DNA from: Pseudomonas marvdashtae
Lineage (GTDB): Bacteria; Pseudomonadota; Gammaproteobacteria; Pseudomonadales; Pseudomonadaceae
Assembly (NCBI RefSeq): GCF_014268655.2
Contig: NZ_JABWQX020000001.1
Coordinates: forward strand, 124,001-188,000
Length of the DNA: 64,000 bases
Direction: 5' to 3'
Positions 44,717 to 55,608 of this stretch are shown here, in pieces (positions within the stretch are counted from its first letter, which is position 1; every line of letters begins with the position of its first letter). Under the pieces are notes generated by a model that was not told where the DNA came from, made no database searches, and saw only the letters and a list, made by a program, of their open reading frames with translations. The position numbers and the translations under genes are program-made.

Positions 44717-45772
44717 ATGAAGCGCGCACCTCGTTTTCTCGCTGTCGTCTTGAGTCTTGGCCTCGCCGGCCAGGTCCTCGCCACCGAACTCAAGCACTGG
44801 CCGGCGGAGCAGGCCAAGGCTTTGGACGCGATGATCGCGGCCAATGCCAACAAGGGTAGCTACGCGGTGTTCGACATGGACAACACCAGCTATCGCTACG
44901 ACCTTGAAGAGTCGTTGTTGCCGTTCATGGAAAACAAGGGCCTCATCACCCGGGAGACCTTGGACCCGTCCTTGAAGTTGATGCCGTTCAAGGACACGGC
45001 CGACCACAAGGAAAGCCTGTTTAGCTATTACTACCGTTTGTGCGAAGTGGACGACATGGTCTGCTACCCGTGGGTAGCCCAAGTGTTCTCAGGCTTCACG
45101 CTCAAGGAACTCAAGGGCTATGTCGATGAGTTGATGGCCTCCGGCAAACCGGTGCCGACCACCTATTACGATGGCGACAAGGTGGTCCAGTACAACGTCA
45201 ACCCGCCGAAAATCTTCACCGGCCAGGCCGAGCTATACAACAAACTGATGGAAAACGGCATCGAGGTCTATGTCATGACCGCCGCTTCCGAGGAACTGGT
45301 GCGCATGGTCGCTTCGGATCCCAAGTATGGCTACAACCTCAAGCCGCAGAACGTGATCGGCGTGACCACGCTGCTCAAGGACCGCAAGACTGGCGAGCTG
45401 ACCACCGCCCGCAAGCAAATCACCAACGGCAAATATGACGAGAAGGCCAATCTTGGCCTGGAATACACGCCTTACCTGTGGACCCCGGCGACGTGGATGG
45501 CCGGCAAGCACGCGGCGATCCTGACCTACATCGACGAATGGAAAAAACCGGTGCTGGTGGCTGGCGACACGCCGAGCAGCGACGGCTACATGCTGTTCCA
45601 TGATGTAGACGTGGCCAAGGGTGGTATCCACTTGTGGGTCAATCGCAAGGATAAATACATGACGCAGATAAACGGCATGATGGCCAAGCACGCGGCCGCC
45701 CAGGCCAAGGAAGGGTTGCCGGTGACGGCGGACAAGAACTGGGTGATCGTCAAGCCTGAAGATATCCAGTAA
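44717..45772 (+). CDS. pchP: Phosphorylcholine phosphatase
   Basis: Periplasmic HAD-superfamily phosphatase releasing choline from phosphorylcholine, as in P. aeruginosa PchP. 351 residues. The signal peptide (MKRAPRFLAVVLSLGLAGQV) ends at VLA. HAD motif I is VFDMDNTSYRY (Asp53 nucleophile, Asp55), matching the DMDNT motif described for PchP. Motif II is in VYVMTAASEEL, and VLVAGDTPSSDGYMLFHDVD is motif IV. I chose ATG 44717, with GGAG about 8 bases upstream; ATG 44711 two codons earlier is possible. Confidence 0.88.
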   Translation: MKRAPRFLAVVLSLGLAGQVLATELKHWPAEQAKALDAMIAANANKGSYAVFDMDNTSYRYDLEESLLPFMENKGLITRETLDPSLKLMPFKDTADHKESLFSYYYRLCEVDDMVCYPWVAQVFSGFTLKELKGYVDELMASGKPVPTTYYDGDKVVQYNVNPPKIFTGQAELYNKLMENGIEVYVMTAASEELVRMVASDPKYGYNLKPQNVIGVTTLLKDRKTGELTTARKQITNGKYDEKANLGLEYTPYLWTPATWMAGKHAAILTYIDEWKKPVLVAGDTPSSDGYMLFHDVDVAKGGIHLWVNRKDKYMTQINGMMAKHAAAQAKEGLPVTADKNWVIVKPEDIQ

Positions 45773-45793
45773 ACCGGATCAGGTCGCGGCTTC

Positions 45794-45926
45794 TGTGGCG
45801 AGGGAGCTTGCTCCCGCTCGGCTGCGAAGCAGTCGTGAACCGGCGGGTGCGGTGTGTCTGATGCTCCGCATTTGGCAGGTTTTAGGGCCGCTTTGCAGCC
45901 CAGCGGGAGCAAGCTCCCTCGCCACG
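45794..45926. repeat. REPIN-like double palindrome (copy B)
   Basis: A 133-base element between converging pchP and ilvD. TGTGGCGAGGGAGCTTGCTC at the left is mirrored by GAGCAAGCTCCCTCGCCACG at the right, with GCTGCGAAGCAG and GCCGCTTTGCAGC as inner arms. It belongs to the same repeat type as 39485-39611. Confidence 0.85.
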
Positions 45927-45945
45927 GGAATATCGTTGGTCCAAT

Positions 45946-45977
45946 AAAAAATGCCCCGCACTTGGCGGGGCATTTTT
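45946..45977 (-). terminator. Intrinsic terminator of ilvD
   Basis: ATGCCCCGC (45951-45959) pairs with GCGGGGCAT (45965-45973), flanked by A and T tracts. Read on the minus strand the stem ends in TTTTTT. It starts about 20 bases after the ilvD stop. Confidence 0.9.
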
Positions 45978-45994
45978 ATTGTCGCTATCGACGC

Positions 45995-47836
45995 TTACAG
46001 CCCGTCGAGCATCGCCTTGTTGCGCACCGCGCCTTTGTCGGCGCTGGTGGCGAGCAGGGCATAGGCCTTGAGGGCGGTGGTGACTTTGCGCGGACGCACT
46101 TCCACCGGCTTCCAGCCTTTCTTGTCCTGCTCGGCCCGGCGTTCGGCCAGTTCTTCATCGCTGATTAACAGGTTGATCGAACGGTTCGGAATGTCGATCA
46201 GCACCTTGTCACCATCGCGCACGAGGCCAATGGCGCCGCCCGCAGCGGCTTCCGGCGAGGCGTGGCCGATGGACAGGCCCGACGTGCCACCGGAGAAACG
46301 GCCGTCGGTGAGCAATGCGCAGTCTTTGCCCAAGCCCTTGGACTTCAGGTAGGAGGTCGGGTAGAGCATTTCCTGCATGCCCGGGCCGCCCTTCGGGCCT
46401 TCGTAGCGGATGATCACGATATCGCCAGCCTTCACTTCATCGGCGAGGATGCCGCGCACGGCGCTGTCCTGGCTTTCAAAGATCTTGGCGTTGCCTTCGA
46501 ACACATGGATCGACTCGTCGACGCCGGCGGTCTTCACCACGCAGCCGTCCAGGGCGATGTTGCCGTACAGCACGGCCAAGCCGCCTTCCTTGGAGTACGC
46601 GTGCTCGACGCTGCGGATGCAGCCGTTTTCACGGTCGTCGTCCAGGGTCTCCCAGCGGGTCGACTGGCTGAATGCGGTTTGCGTCGGGATGCCCGCCGGG
46701 CCGGCCTTGAAGAAGTGATGCACGGCCTCGTCGGTGGTCTGCGTGATGTCCCACTTGGCGATGGCTTCGGCCATGGTCTTGCTGTGCACGGTCGGCAGGT
46801 CTGTATGCAACAGGCCGCCACGGGCCAGCGACCCGAGGATGCTGAAGATCCCGCCAGCGCGGTGCACGTCTTCCATGTGGTACTTCTGGATGTTCGGCGC
46901 GACCTTGCACAATTGCGGCACGCTGCGAGACAAGCGATCGATGTCGCGCAGGTCGAAATCGATCTCGGCTTCCTGGGCGGCGGCCAGCAGGTGCAGGATA
47001 GTGTTGGTGGAACCGCCCATGGCGATGTCCAGGGTCATGGCGTTTTCAAACGCCTTGAAATTGGCGACATTGCGCGGCAATACCGACTCATCGTTCTCGC
47101 CGTAGTAGCGCTTGCACAATTCGACGATGGTCCGGCCAGCCTGCAGGAACAACTGTTCGCGATCGCTGTGGGTGGCCAGTGTCGAACCGTTGCCCGGCAA
47201 CGCCAGGCCCAGGGCCTCGGTCAGGCAGTTCATCGAGTTGGCGGTGAACATGCCGGAGCACGAACCGCAGGTCGGGCAGGCGCTGCGCTCGTACTCGGCG
47301 ACCTTCTCGTCAGAGGCGCTGGAGTCGGCGGCGATTACCATGGCGTCGACCAGGTCCAGGCCATGGCTGGCGAGCTTGGTCTTGCCGGCTTCCATCGGGC
47401 CGCCAGAGACGAAGATCACCGGGATATTCAGGCGCAGCGCAGCCATGAGCATGCCGGGGGTGATCTTGTCGCAGTTGGAAATGCAGACAATGGCGTCGGC
47501 GCAATGGGCGTTGACCATGTATTCGACCGAGTCGGCGATGATCTCGCGGCTCGGCAACGAATACAGCATGCCGTCGTGGCCCATGGCGATGCCGTCGTCC
47601 ACGGCGATGGTGTTGAATTCCTTGGCGACACCGCCGGCGCGTTCGATTTCACGGGCGACCAGCTGTCCCAGATCCTTGAGATGCACGTGGCCCGGTACGA
47701 ACTGGGTGAAGGAGTTGGCAATGGCGATGATCGGCTTCTTGAAGTCGTCATCCTTCATCCCCGTGGCGCGCCACAAGGCACGGGCGCCGGCCATGTTGCG
47801 GCCATGGGTGGATGTTTTCGAGCGGTAATCAGGCAT
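45995..47836 (-). CDS. ilvD: Dihydroxy-acid dehydratase
   Basis: Iron-sulfur dehydratase converting dihydroxy acids to 2-keto acids in isoleucine/valine synthesis. 613 residues, IlvD size. The cluster cysteines are in [13 protein letters not shown] and in [20 protein letters not shown]. The C-terminal [20 protein letters not shown] is an active-site block. The family N-terminus [20 protein letters not shown] sets the start at 47836; the upstream codons are noncoding. It appears monocistronic. Confidence 0.97.
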   Translation of the reverse strand: MPDYRSKTSTHGRNMAGARALWRATGMKDDDFKKPIIAIANSFTQFVPGHVHLKDLGQLVAREIERAGGVAKEFNTIAVDDGIAMGHDGMLYSLPSREIIADSVEYMVNAHCADAIVCISNCDKITPGMLMAALRLNIPVIFVSGGPMEAGKTKLASHGLDLVDAMVIAADSSASDEKVAEYERSACPTCGSCSGMFTANSMNCLTEALGLALPGNGSTLATHSDREQLFLQAGRTIVELCKRYYGENDESVLPRNVANFKAFENAMTLDIAMGGSTNTILHLLAAAQEAEIDFDLRDIDRLSRSVPQLCKVAPNIQKYHMEDVHRAGGIFSILGSLARGGLLHTDLPTVHSKTMAEAIAKWDITQTTDEAVHHFFKAGPAGIPTQTAFSQSTRWETLDDDRENGCIRSVEHAYSKEGGLAVLYGNIALDGCVVKTAGVDESIHVFEGNAKIFESQDSAVRGILADEVKAGDIVIIRYEGPKGGPGMQEMLYPTSYLKSKGLGKDCALLTDGRFSGGTSGLSIGHASPEAAAGGAIGLVRDGDKVLIDIPNRSINLLISDEELAERRAEQDKKGWKPVEVRPRKVTTALKAYALLATSADKGAVRNKAMLDGL

Positions 47837-48103
47837 GGAGCACTCCGGGCGGCTAATCAGGTACTTATCAGGTATCAATGGGAAGTGAGCTTCTGTTGAC
47901 GTCCGGAACACTCGGGATTGGCGGTGTGTCCGGAAGTGGCCGACAACTGTGCAGGATCGCTGCGCGCCTCAGCATGAGCTCATAAACCCGCCGGGGATGA
48001 ATGGCGATGAATGCCGTGATTCTACACCGCTGGCGCCAGGATGAAATGACGCAAAGCGCTGATCGGGCGCCAATGTCGTGCGCGGGATGACGACTGGCAG
48101 GGT

Positions 48104-49309
48104 TCAGCCAGCCAACAATCCCTTGCCATGCTGGCGGACCAGGGCATTGAGGGCCAGCCCCAGCAGGCTGAGCAGGACCAGGCAGAGGGCCAGGGTGAGC
48201 TGCAAGTCCAGCGGGGTGAGGCTGATCGCGGCGCTGGTCAGCCCGCCGACGGTGAATATCAGTACGCTGCCGGCCGAAGCGGATGTGCCGGCCTGCCCGG
48301 GAAATCGATTCATGGCTTGGGTATGGGCGGCGGCGCGGGCAATGGTCGTTCCGGTGGTGCAGACGATCATGGGCACTAACAGCGTGGTGACTGACAAGCC
48401 CAGGGAGTGGGTGAGCCCCAGCATCAGCAGGCCTGCGCCGAGAATCAGGCCCAGGCCCGTAATGATTTGTGCCTGTGGATCGATTCGATGGCTCAGCACG
48501 GTCGCGACGGCGCCGCCGCCGATATAGGCCAGCCCATAGCCCAGCAGGGCCAACGAAAAAGCCTCGGGAGAGAGGTGCAACTGGTCGATCAGGACCAGCG
48601 GTGAAATGACGATGAACGAGAAATGACAGGAAAACGCCAGGGCCGAGGTTAGCCAATAGGCCATGAAACGGAAGTCGCCGCAGACCTTTCGATAGGCGGC
48701 GATGAAATCCAGGCGCCTGGGTTGGCTGCCCGCCGCGCCGTGGTGAAGTAGACGACTGGCGCCGATGAATGCACCAATTGCCAGGGCGATGAACACCAGG
48801 AAACTGCCACGCCAGCCCATCCAGCTTTGCAACCCGGTGCCGGCCAGTGGCGAAACGGAAATGAAAATCCCCCCGCAGGTGACCAGGAAGATCCGCAGTC
48901 GCTGCTGTTCCTGACCGGTGAACAGGTCCTGGATCAGCGCTTGGGACAGCACGAAAAAGCCACACCCCAAGGCCTGGACAATACGCGACAGCAAAAAAGA
49001 CCAGTAACCGTCGGCAAGCACGCAACCTGTTGCTCCAACGGCTGAAACGGTAATCCCGATCAGCAGCAGGTTTTTTCGCCCCATGACGTCGGAAAGCGGC
49101 CCGACCAGCAGTTGCGAAAGGGCGATACCCACCGCGAACAGGCTGACGGACAGGGCAATGTCCGATGATGGACGTTCGAAATGCCCGGACAGGGCGGGGA
49201 ACGAGGGCAGCACGACATCGATTGGAAAGACACCGAGCAGCGTCAGCGTCAGCAACAAGCCGACGGTGGCCGGTTTGCGGGCCGCCAGGCGGTTTTGCGG
49301 ATCAGTCAT
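48104..49309 (-). CDS. MFS drug-resistance transporter (Bcr/CflA-type)
   Basis: Twelve-span exporter of the Bcr/CflA subfamily of the major facilitator superfamily, 401 residues. The first span is LTLLGVFPIDVVLPSFPALS. Motif A, LVGPLSDVMGRKNLLLIGIT, lies in the cytoplasmic loop between spans 2 and 3, and SRIVQALGCGFFVLSQALIQ is in the fourth and fifth span region. Substrate unknown. I start at MTDPQNRLA (49309), with GGAA about 7 bases upstream, rather than four codons earlier. The gap to ilvD (267 bases) holds nothing recognisable. Confidence 0.85.
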   Translation of the reverse strand: MTDPQNRLAARKPATVGLLLTLTLLGVFPIDVVLPSFPALSGHFERPSSDIALSVSLFAVGIALSQLLVGPLSDVMGRKNLLLIGITVSAVGATGCVLADGYWSFLLSRIVQALGCGFFVLSQALIQDLFTGQEQQRLRIFLVTCGGIFISVSPLAGTGLQSWMGWRGSFLVFIALAIGAFIGASRLLHHGAAGSQPRRLDFIAAYRKVCGDFRFMAYWLTSALAFSCHFSFIVISPLVLIDQLHLSPEAFSLALLGYGLAYIGGGAVATVLSHRIDPQAQIITGLGLILGAGLLMLGLTHSLGLSVTTLLVPMIVCTTGTTIARAAAHTQAMNRFPGQAGTSASAGSVLIFTVGGLTSAAISLTPLDLQLTLALCLVLLSLLGLALNALVRQHGKGLLAG

Positions 49310-49446
49310 GAGGCGTTCCAAGGGCGTACCTGAGGGTCGCTTTCAATCCTAATGCGTCATGGCCGCCAGTTACGGGGAGATTGAGTAGGACGGTTCTGAT
49401 AATCGCGTGGGGGCGTTCCTACACACTTGTTCAGACGCGCAAAAAA

Positions 49447-49466
49447 ATCGCAGCCAAGGCTGCGAT
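49447..49466 (-). terminator. Intrinsic terminator of rlmI
   Basis: ATCGCAGCC (49447-49455) pairs with GGCTGCGAT (49458-49466). On the minus strand the hairpin is followed by seven T residues, about 50 bases after the rlmI stop. Confidence 0.85.
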
Positions 49467-49515
49467 CTGGTTGCCAGTCGGGGGCACAGCGCTACGGCAC
49501 TGGCCCCGCCCGGCC

Positions 49516-50712
49516 TCAGCTGTTAGGCAACAACCGGCAAGTGATGCTCTTGATGTAGCGGGTTTCGGCGATTGCCGGGTGCACCGGATGGTCTGGTCCC
49601 TGGCCGCCGCGTTCGAGCAGTTGGATGTTGCGGTCCAGGTGACGGGCGCTGGTCAGCAGGATGTTCTGCAGATCATCTTCGGGGAGGTGCATCGAGCACG
49701 ACGCGCTGACCAGGATGCCGTCCTTGCTGAGCAGGCGCATGGCCTGCTCGTTGAGGCGGCGGTAGGCGCCTTCGCCGTTCTTCAGGTCTTTCTTGCGCTT
49801 GATGAAGGCGGGTGGGTCGGCAACGATGACATCGAAACGTTCTTCGCTGGCCTTGAGTTCCTTCAGGGCCTCGAACACGTCGCCTTCGATGCAGGTCAGC
49901 TTCTCGGCGAAGCCGTTCAACGCGGCGTTGCGCTCAACGCCGTCGAGGGCGAAGGCTGAAGCATCGACACAGAATACTTCACTGGCACCGAATGCCGCGG
50001 CTTGCACGCCCCAGCCGCCGATGTAGCTGAACAGATCCAGTACGCGCTTGCCCTTGGCATACGGCGCCAGGCGTGCGCGGTTCATGCGGTGATCGTAGAA
50101 CCAGCCGGTCTTCTGGCCTTCCATGACCGGCGCTTCGAATTTCACCCCGTTCTCTTCCAGCGCCACCCACTCCGGCACGAGGCCGAACACGGTCTCGACG
50201 TAGCGGTTCAGGCCTTCGGCGTCACGGGCAGCGGAGTCGTTCTTGAACAGGATGCCGCTGGGTTTCAGCACCTGGGTGAGGGCGGCGATCACGTCGTCCT
50301 TATGGGCTTCCATGGTCGCGGAGGCGATCTGCACGACCAGGATGTCGCCGAAACGGTCGACCACCAGGCCCGGCAGCAGGTCGGAATCACCATAGACCAG
50401 GCGATAGAATGGCTTGTCGAACAGCCGCTCGCGCAGGGACAACGCTACGTTGATACGATGCACCAGCAGCGACTTGTCCAGTGGCAGCTTCACATCGCGT
50501 GACAGCAGGCGCGCGCAGATCAGGTTGTTGGGGCTCATCGCAACGATGCCCAGCGGCTTGCCGCCTGCGGCCTCGAGGATTGCCTGGTCGCCGGCCTTGA
50601 AGCCGTGCAGCGGGGTGGCGGCCACGTCGATTTCGTTACTGTAGACCCACAGGTGGCCGGCGCGCAGGCGACGGTCGGCGTTGGCTTTGAGGCGCAGGCT
50701 AGGCAGGGACAT
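49516..50712 (-). CDS. rlmI: 23S rRNA (cytosine1962-C5)-methyltransferase RlmI
   Basis: SAM-dependent rRNA methyltransferase, 398 residues. The N-terminal PUA domain spans about 1-75 (LRLKANADRRLRAGHLWVYS). The central domain has VYGDSDLLPGLVVDRFGDIL, and the Rossmann domain carries VLDLFSYIGGWGVQAAAFGA (SAM loop) and VIVADPPAFIKRK (active-site DPP). SASCSMHLPEDDL holds the catalytic cysteine region. It matches the RlmI/YccW family. It diverges from the HDOD gene by 137 bases. Confidence 0.92.
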   Translation of the reverse strand: MSLPSLRLKANADRRLRAGHLWVYSNEIDVAATPLHGFKAGDQAILEAAGGKPLGIVAMSPNNLICARLLSRDVKLPLDKSLLVHRINVALSLRERLFDKPFYRLVYGDSDLLPGLVVDRFGDILVVQIASATMEAHKDDVIAALTQVLKPSGILFKNDSAARDAEGLNRYVETVFGLVPEWVALEENGVKFEAPVMEGQKTGWFYDHRMNRARLAPYAKGKRVLDLFSYIGGWGVQAAAFGASEVFCVDASAFALDGVERNAALNGFAEKLTCIEGDVFEALKELKASEERFDVIVADPPAFIKRKKDLKNGEGAYRRLNEQAMRLLSKDGILVSASCSMHLPEDDLQNILLTSARHLDRNIQLLERGGQGPDHPVHPAIAETRYIKSITCRLLPNS

Positions 50713-50849
50713 GACGTCGCTCCGGAAAAAAGAGCGGGAGTATACCGTGTTGCGGGGATTGGCGGGCTTAGAGGACGATCGGTGGCCTGGCGGTGTATCG
50801 GATCCATCTTTAAGGGTTAGAATCCCTGCCTGGCCCAGAGTGCGTACCC

Positions 50850-51719
50850 ATGTCCAAAGAGCTTACCGCCGAACAGATCCAACAGTCCCTTCAAGGCATC
50901 AGTGTGCCGCCCCAGCCGCAAATCATGGTGGATTTGCAAATGGAGCAGTACATGCCCGATCCGGACCTGGAGACCATCGCCAAGCTGATTTCCCAGGACC
51001 CGGGACTCTCGGGTGCCTTGCTCAAGATCGTCAATTCACCCTATTACGGCTTGAGCAACAAGATCACCTCGATCCAGCGCGCCGTGAACCTGCTGGGCAG
51101 CCGCTCGATCATCAACCTGATCAACGCGCAATCGATCAAGGGCGCGTTGCACGATGACGCGATCGTGGTCCTGAATCGCTTTTGGGACACCGCCCAGGAC
51201 GTGGCCATGACCTGCCTGACCCTCGCCAAGCGCGTCGGTCTGCAGAACGGTGACGAAGCCTACGCGCTGGGGTTGTTCCACGATTGCGGCGTGCCACTGA
51301 TGCTCAAGCAGTTCCCCACGTACATGGGCGTGCTGGAGGAGGCCTATGCCAACGCCAGCGCCGAATGCCGCGTGGTGGATACCGAAAACCGTGTGTTCAA
51401 CACCAACCATGCGGTGGTCGGCTATTACACATCCAAGTCCTGGCGCCTGCCGGATCATGTCAGCCAGGCCATCGCCAATCATCACAATGCGCTGGCGATT
51501 TTCAGTGACGAGTCTTCGCGCAATAACAGCCCGCTGAAGAACCTCTTGGCGATCCTGAAGATGTCCGAAAACATCTGCGCGTCCCATCGGGTATTGGGCA
51601 ATCAGGCCGAAGACCGCGAGTGGCAGTGCGTCGGGCCGCTGGTGCTCGATTACATAGGGTTGTCGGAGTACGACTTCCAGACCCAGAAACAGGAAATTCG
51701 CGACCTGGCCACTCGTTGA
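50850..51719 (+). CDS. HDOD-domain signalling protein
   Basis: 289-residue cytosolic protein made almost entirely of an HDOD domain (about 15-220), a degenerate HD fold without phosphohydrolase activity, often linked to regulation of motility, biofilm or stress. Landmarks are GISVPPQPQIMVDLQMEQYM, LISQDPGLSGALLKIVNSPY and IQRAVNLLGSRSIINLINAQ. GLFHDCGVPLMLKQFPTY keeps a His-Asp pair. No effector domain is fused, so its partner is unknown. mutM starts 26 bases downstream, possibly in one transcript. Confidence 0.87.
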   Translation: MSKELTAEQIQQSLQGISVPPQPQIMVDLQMEQYMPDPDLETIAKLISQDPGLSGALLKIVNSPYYGLSNKITSIQRAVNLLGSRSIINLINAQSIKGALHDDAIVVLNRFWDTAQDVAMTCLTLAKRVGLQNGDEAYALGLFHDCGVPLMLKQFPTYMGVLEEAYANASAECRVVDTENRVFNTNHAVVGYYTSKSWRLPDHVSQAIANHHNALAIFSDESSRNNSPLKNLLAILKMSENICASHRVLGNQAEDREWQCVGPLVLDYIGLSEYDFQTQKQEIRDLATR

Positions 51720-51745
51720 GTGCCGTCGCCTGATTCGAGAACCCC

Positions 51746-52558
51746 ATGCCAGAACTGCCGGAAGTCGAAACCACCCGTCGCGGAATTGCACCGCACCTTG
51801 AGGGGCAGCGGGTCAGCCGCGTGCTGGTGCGCGACGGCCGCTTGCGCTGGCCTATTCCGGAAGATCTCGACGTGCGGCTTTCGGGGCAGTGCATCGTTCA
51901 GGTGGAGCGGCGCGCGAAGTACCTGTTGATCAATGCCGAGGTCGGCACGCTGATCAGTCACCTGGGCATGTCCGGCAACCTTCGGCTGGTTGAAATCGGC
52001 ATGCCCGCCGCCAAGCATGAGCATGTCGACATCGAGTTGGAGTCCGGCCTGGCCTTGCGCTACACCGACCCTCGGCGCTTTGGGGCGATGCTCTGGAGCC
52101 TCGATCCGCTCAATCACCAATTGCTGATTCGCCTGGGGCCGGAGCCGCTGACCGATCTTTTTGACGGCGAACGGCTTTTCCAACTCTCCCGTGGGCGTTC
52201 GATGGCGGTCAAGCCGTTCATCATGGACAACGCGGTGGTGGTTGGCGTCGGCAACATCTATGCGACAGAAGCGCTGTTTGCTGCCGGGATCGACCCGCGT
52301 CGCGAGGCGGGCGGCATCTCTCGGGCGCGTTACCTGAAGTTGGCGATCGAGATCAAACGCATCCTCGCCCATGCCATCGAGCGTGGCGGGACCACGTTGC
52401 GGGACTTCATTGGCGGCGATGGCCAGCCCGGTTATTTCCAGCAGGAATTGTTCGTGTACGGGCGGGGCGGACAATCGTGCAAGGTTTGCGGCACGGGGCT
52501 GCGGGAAATCCGCCTGGGCCAGCGTGCGAGCGTCTGGTGCCCACGCTGCCAGAGCTGA
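51746..52558 (+). CDS. mutM: Formamidopyrimidine-DNA glycosylase
   Basis: Bifunctional glycosylase/AP lyase that removes 8-oxoguanine and formamidopyrimidines. 270 residues. The catalytic N-terminus [13 protein letters not shown] has Pro2 and Glu3. The conserved [20 protein letters not shown] and [18 protein letters not shown] blocks are present. The C-terminal zinc finger [20 protein letters not shown] then CPRC completes the protein. It lies between the HDOD gene and a small exported-protein gene. Confidence 0.97.
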   Translation: MPELPEVETTRRGIAPHLEGQRVSRVLVRDGRLRWPIPEDLDVRLSGQCIVQVERRAKYLLINAEVGTLISHLGMSGNLRLVEIGMPAAKHEHVDIELESGLALRYTDPRRFGAMLWSLDPLNHQLLIRLGPEPLTDLFDGERLFQLSRGRSMAVKPFIMDNAVVVGVGNIYATEALFAAGIDPRREAGGISRARYLKLAIEIKRILAHAIERGGTTLRDFIGGDGQPGYFQQELFVYGRGGQSCKVCGTGLREIRLGQRASVWCPRCQS

Positions 52559-52613
52559 TTCGTCCTACGGTCTATAGTCAGTAGTCATACTGCCTAGCCG
52601 AAGGATCGCCCCC

Positions 52614-52934
52614 ATGAATCAGCTTCGACCTTTTGTTCTGGCACTCTCGCTGAGTGTCGGTTTGCCTGTCCTGGCAAACACTGAGAGCGGTGACCCGCGC
52701 TATACCATCCAGAATCCGCCTGCCTTCGCCATGATCGGCGACTTGCTGATTGCCCGTCCGTTGCTACTCGCGGCCACCGTGATCGGTGCCGGGGCGTTCG
52801 TCGTATCGTTGCCGTTCACCGCGTTGGGGGGCGGTGTAGGCGACGCGGGGAAGGCGTTGGTGGTCGACCCGGCGAAAGCCACCTTCGTGCGCTGCCTGGG
52901 GTGTATTGGGGAAGGGTTTGAGCGGCAGGAGTGA
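52614..52934 (+). CDS. Small exported hypothetical protein
   Basis: 106-residue protein with signal peptide [17 protein letters not shown] cleaved before NTESGDPRY. The mature part has a hydrophobic stretch [20 protein letters not shown] around 45-65 and Gly-rich [11 protein letters not shown]. It is then membrane-linked. A cysteine pair CLGC occurs near the end. I do not recognise a domain; similar small genes follow mutM in other pseudomonads, as I recall. Confidence 0.65.
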   Translation: MNQLRPFVLALSLSVGLPVLANTESGDPRYTIQNPPAFAMIGDLLIARPLLLAATVIGAGAFVVSLPFTALGGGVGDAGKALVVDPAKATFVRCLGCIGEGFERQE

Positions 52935-52957
52935 GGCCTGGAGGCTCGCCCGAAAAC

Positions 52958-53921
<964 letters not shown>

Positions 53922-53949
53922 CTATAGACGTTGCGAATATTCGATATTT

Positions 53950-55545
53950 TCATGTTTTTCCCAAACGTTCGGCCAGGGCAGTCGCCAGTTGCGCGGTCAA
54001 TCCATAGACCGACAACTGCGGATTGGCGCCAATGCTGGTGGGGAACAGCGAGCCGTCGTGGATCGAAAGATTGTCCAGTTGATGATGACGTCCGAGGCTG
54101 TCGGTCACAGCGGTCTTTGGATCTTCGCCCATTGCGCACCCGCCCATGACATGGGCGCTGCCCAGGCGGGTGCGGTACAAGGCAAGGTCGAGTTGGTCGA
54201 TCTGCGTGCGAGCTTCGGCCAGGGTTTTCACATACCGCGCGTCGCTGTGCATTGGCATGACTGCCCGGGCCCCGCCGGCGAACTGGATCTCGGCCATGCT
54301 GTGGAATGCCCGGCGCAAGCCGTCCCAGGCATACGGCGAAACGTGGTAGTCGAGCACAGGCGTGCCGTCGCTGCGCAATTCGACGCTGCCGCCAGTGCTG
54401 TCCGGATGAAAACCATCGCGCAGCAGCGCCAGCATGGCATGGGTATGAGGCAGTTGCGCCATGTGCAGGGCGCTCTCGCCGCCGAACCCGCCCAGCAGCG
54501 TGGCGGCAAGGGCCGGGTGCAGGGGTGGGACTTCGAGCTTGTAGGACATTTTGCCGGAGACGCCGTCCTGCCATTGGAAATGATCCGAGTAAATCGACTG
54601 TGGCGCGCCGTAGAACGGGTTGATGACTTCGTCGAATTGCCCGGCGGACATGTTCACCAGATGCAGGAAGGTGCGCTTGCCAAGGCGTTTGTGCGGGTCC
54701 GGCGCATCGGAGCGCAGCAGCAGGGCCGGGCTGTTGATGCCACCGCCGGCCAGTACGTAATGCCTGGCCCTGACGGTGATGCGCCGCCCGGTGGGCGCTA
54801 CACAGCGCTCGTCCATGGCTTGGCACTCCAGGCTGGCGACCGCATTGTTCTTGATGACGACGCGCTCAGCCCGCGCCAGGTAAAGCAGCGCGCCGCCCTT
54901 GTCCAGCGTGGCGGGTATGGTGGTGACAAGCATTGATTGCTTGGCGTTGGTCGGGCAGCCCATGCCGCAGTAACCCAGGTTCCAGCAGCCGCGCACGTTG
55001 CGCGGGATGACGTGCCAGCTGTAGCCCAAGCGTTCGCAGCCTTTGCGGATCACGTCGTTGTTGGCGTTGGGTGGGATCAACCACGGCGCCACGCCGAGGC
55101 GCTGTTCCATCCGCTCGAACCAGGGCGCCATCTGGGCCGGGTCGTGCCCCTTGACGTTGTGCTCGGCCGCCCAGTGGTCGAGGGTTTGCGCCGGCGTGCG
55201 AAAGCTGGAAGTCCAGTTGATCAACGTCGTGCCGCCCACCGCCCGGCCCTGGAGAATGGTAATGGCGCCGTCCTTGCTCATGCGCCCGAGGCCTTCTTGG
55301 TACAGGCTGGTATAGGCCTGGTCTTCGAGCAGCGTGAAGTCATGGCTGGTCTTGAGCGGGCCTTCCTCGATCAGCAAAACGTTGAAGCCGGCGGCGCTGA
55401 GAATTTCCGCCGTGGTGCCACCGCCGGCGCCGCTGCCGATAATTGCCACGTCCGCTTCCAGCGTCAGGTCCTCGGACAATTGCGCGCCGTTGTAGGTGGT
55501 CCAGCCACGGGCGAGGCCTTCGCGGAACGGGTCGAGTACGGGCAT
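53950..55545 (-). CDS. laoA: GMC-type FAD-dependent alcohol dehydrogenase LaoA
   Basis: FAD oxidoreductase of the glucose-methanol-choline family oxidising long-chain alcohols, 531 residues. The dinucleotide-binding motif is VAIIGSGAGGGTTAEILSAA (around 34-53). The GMC signatures GRAVGGTTLINWTSSFRTPA and VLAGGGINSPALLLRS appear, with HVMGGCAMGEDPKTAVTDSL and DGSLFPTSIGANPQLSVYGL at the end. The name follows the lao system of P. aeruginosa (PA0364-PA0367, from memory). It is last in laoC-laoB-laoA, all on the minus strand. Confidence 0.88.
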   Translation of the reverse strand: MPVLDPFREGLARGWTTYNGAQLSEDLTLEADVAIIGSGAGGGTTAEILSAAGFNVLLIEEGPLKTSHDFTLLEDQAYTSLYQEGLGRMSKDGAITILQGRAVGGTTLINWTSSFRTPAQTLDHWAAEHNVKGHDPAQMAPWFERMEQRLGVAPWLIPPNANNDVIRKGCERLGYSWHVIPRNVRGCWNLGYCGMGCPTNAKQSMLVTTIPATLDKGGALLYLARAERVVIKNNAVASLECQAMDERCVAPTGRRITVRARHYVLAGGGINSPALLLRSDAPDPHKRLGKRTFLHLVNMSAGQFDEVINPFYGAPQSIYSDHFQWQDGVSGKMSYKLEVPPLHPALAATLLGGFGGESALHMAQLPHTHAMLALLRDGFHPDSTGGSVELRSDGTPVLDYHVSPYAWDGLRRAFHSMAEIQFAGGARAVMPMHSDARYVKTLAEARTQIDQLDLALYRTRLGSAHVMGGCAMGEDPKTAVTDSLGRHHQLDNLSIHDGSLFPTSIGANPQLSVYGLTAQLATALAERLGKT

Positions 55546-55608
55546 GCTCGGGCTCTCTTAGTGGCATGGGGTTGCGATGGGGCATTTTCAGGAGGGGCGT
55601 GCCTGGCT

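Noticed and set aside
46262..47899. Plus-strand frame opposite ilvD (545 codons)
   Set aside because: Antisense shadow; ilvD on the other strand has complete cluster and active-site motifs.
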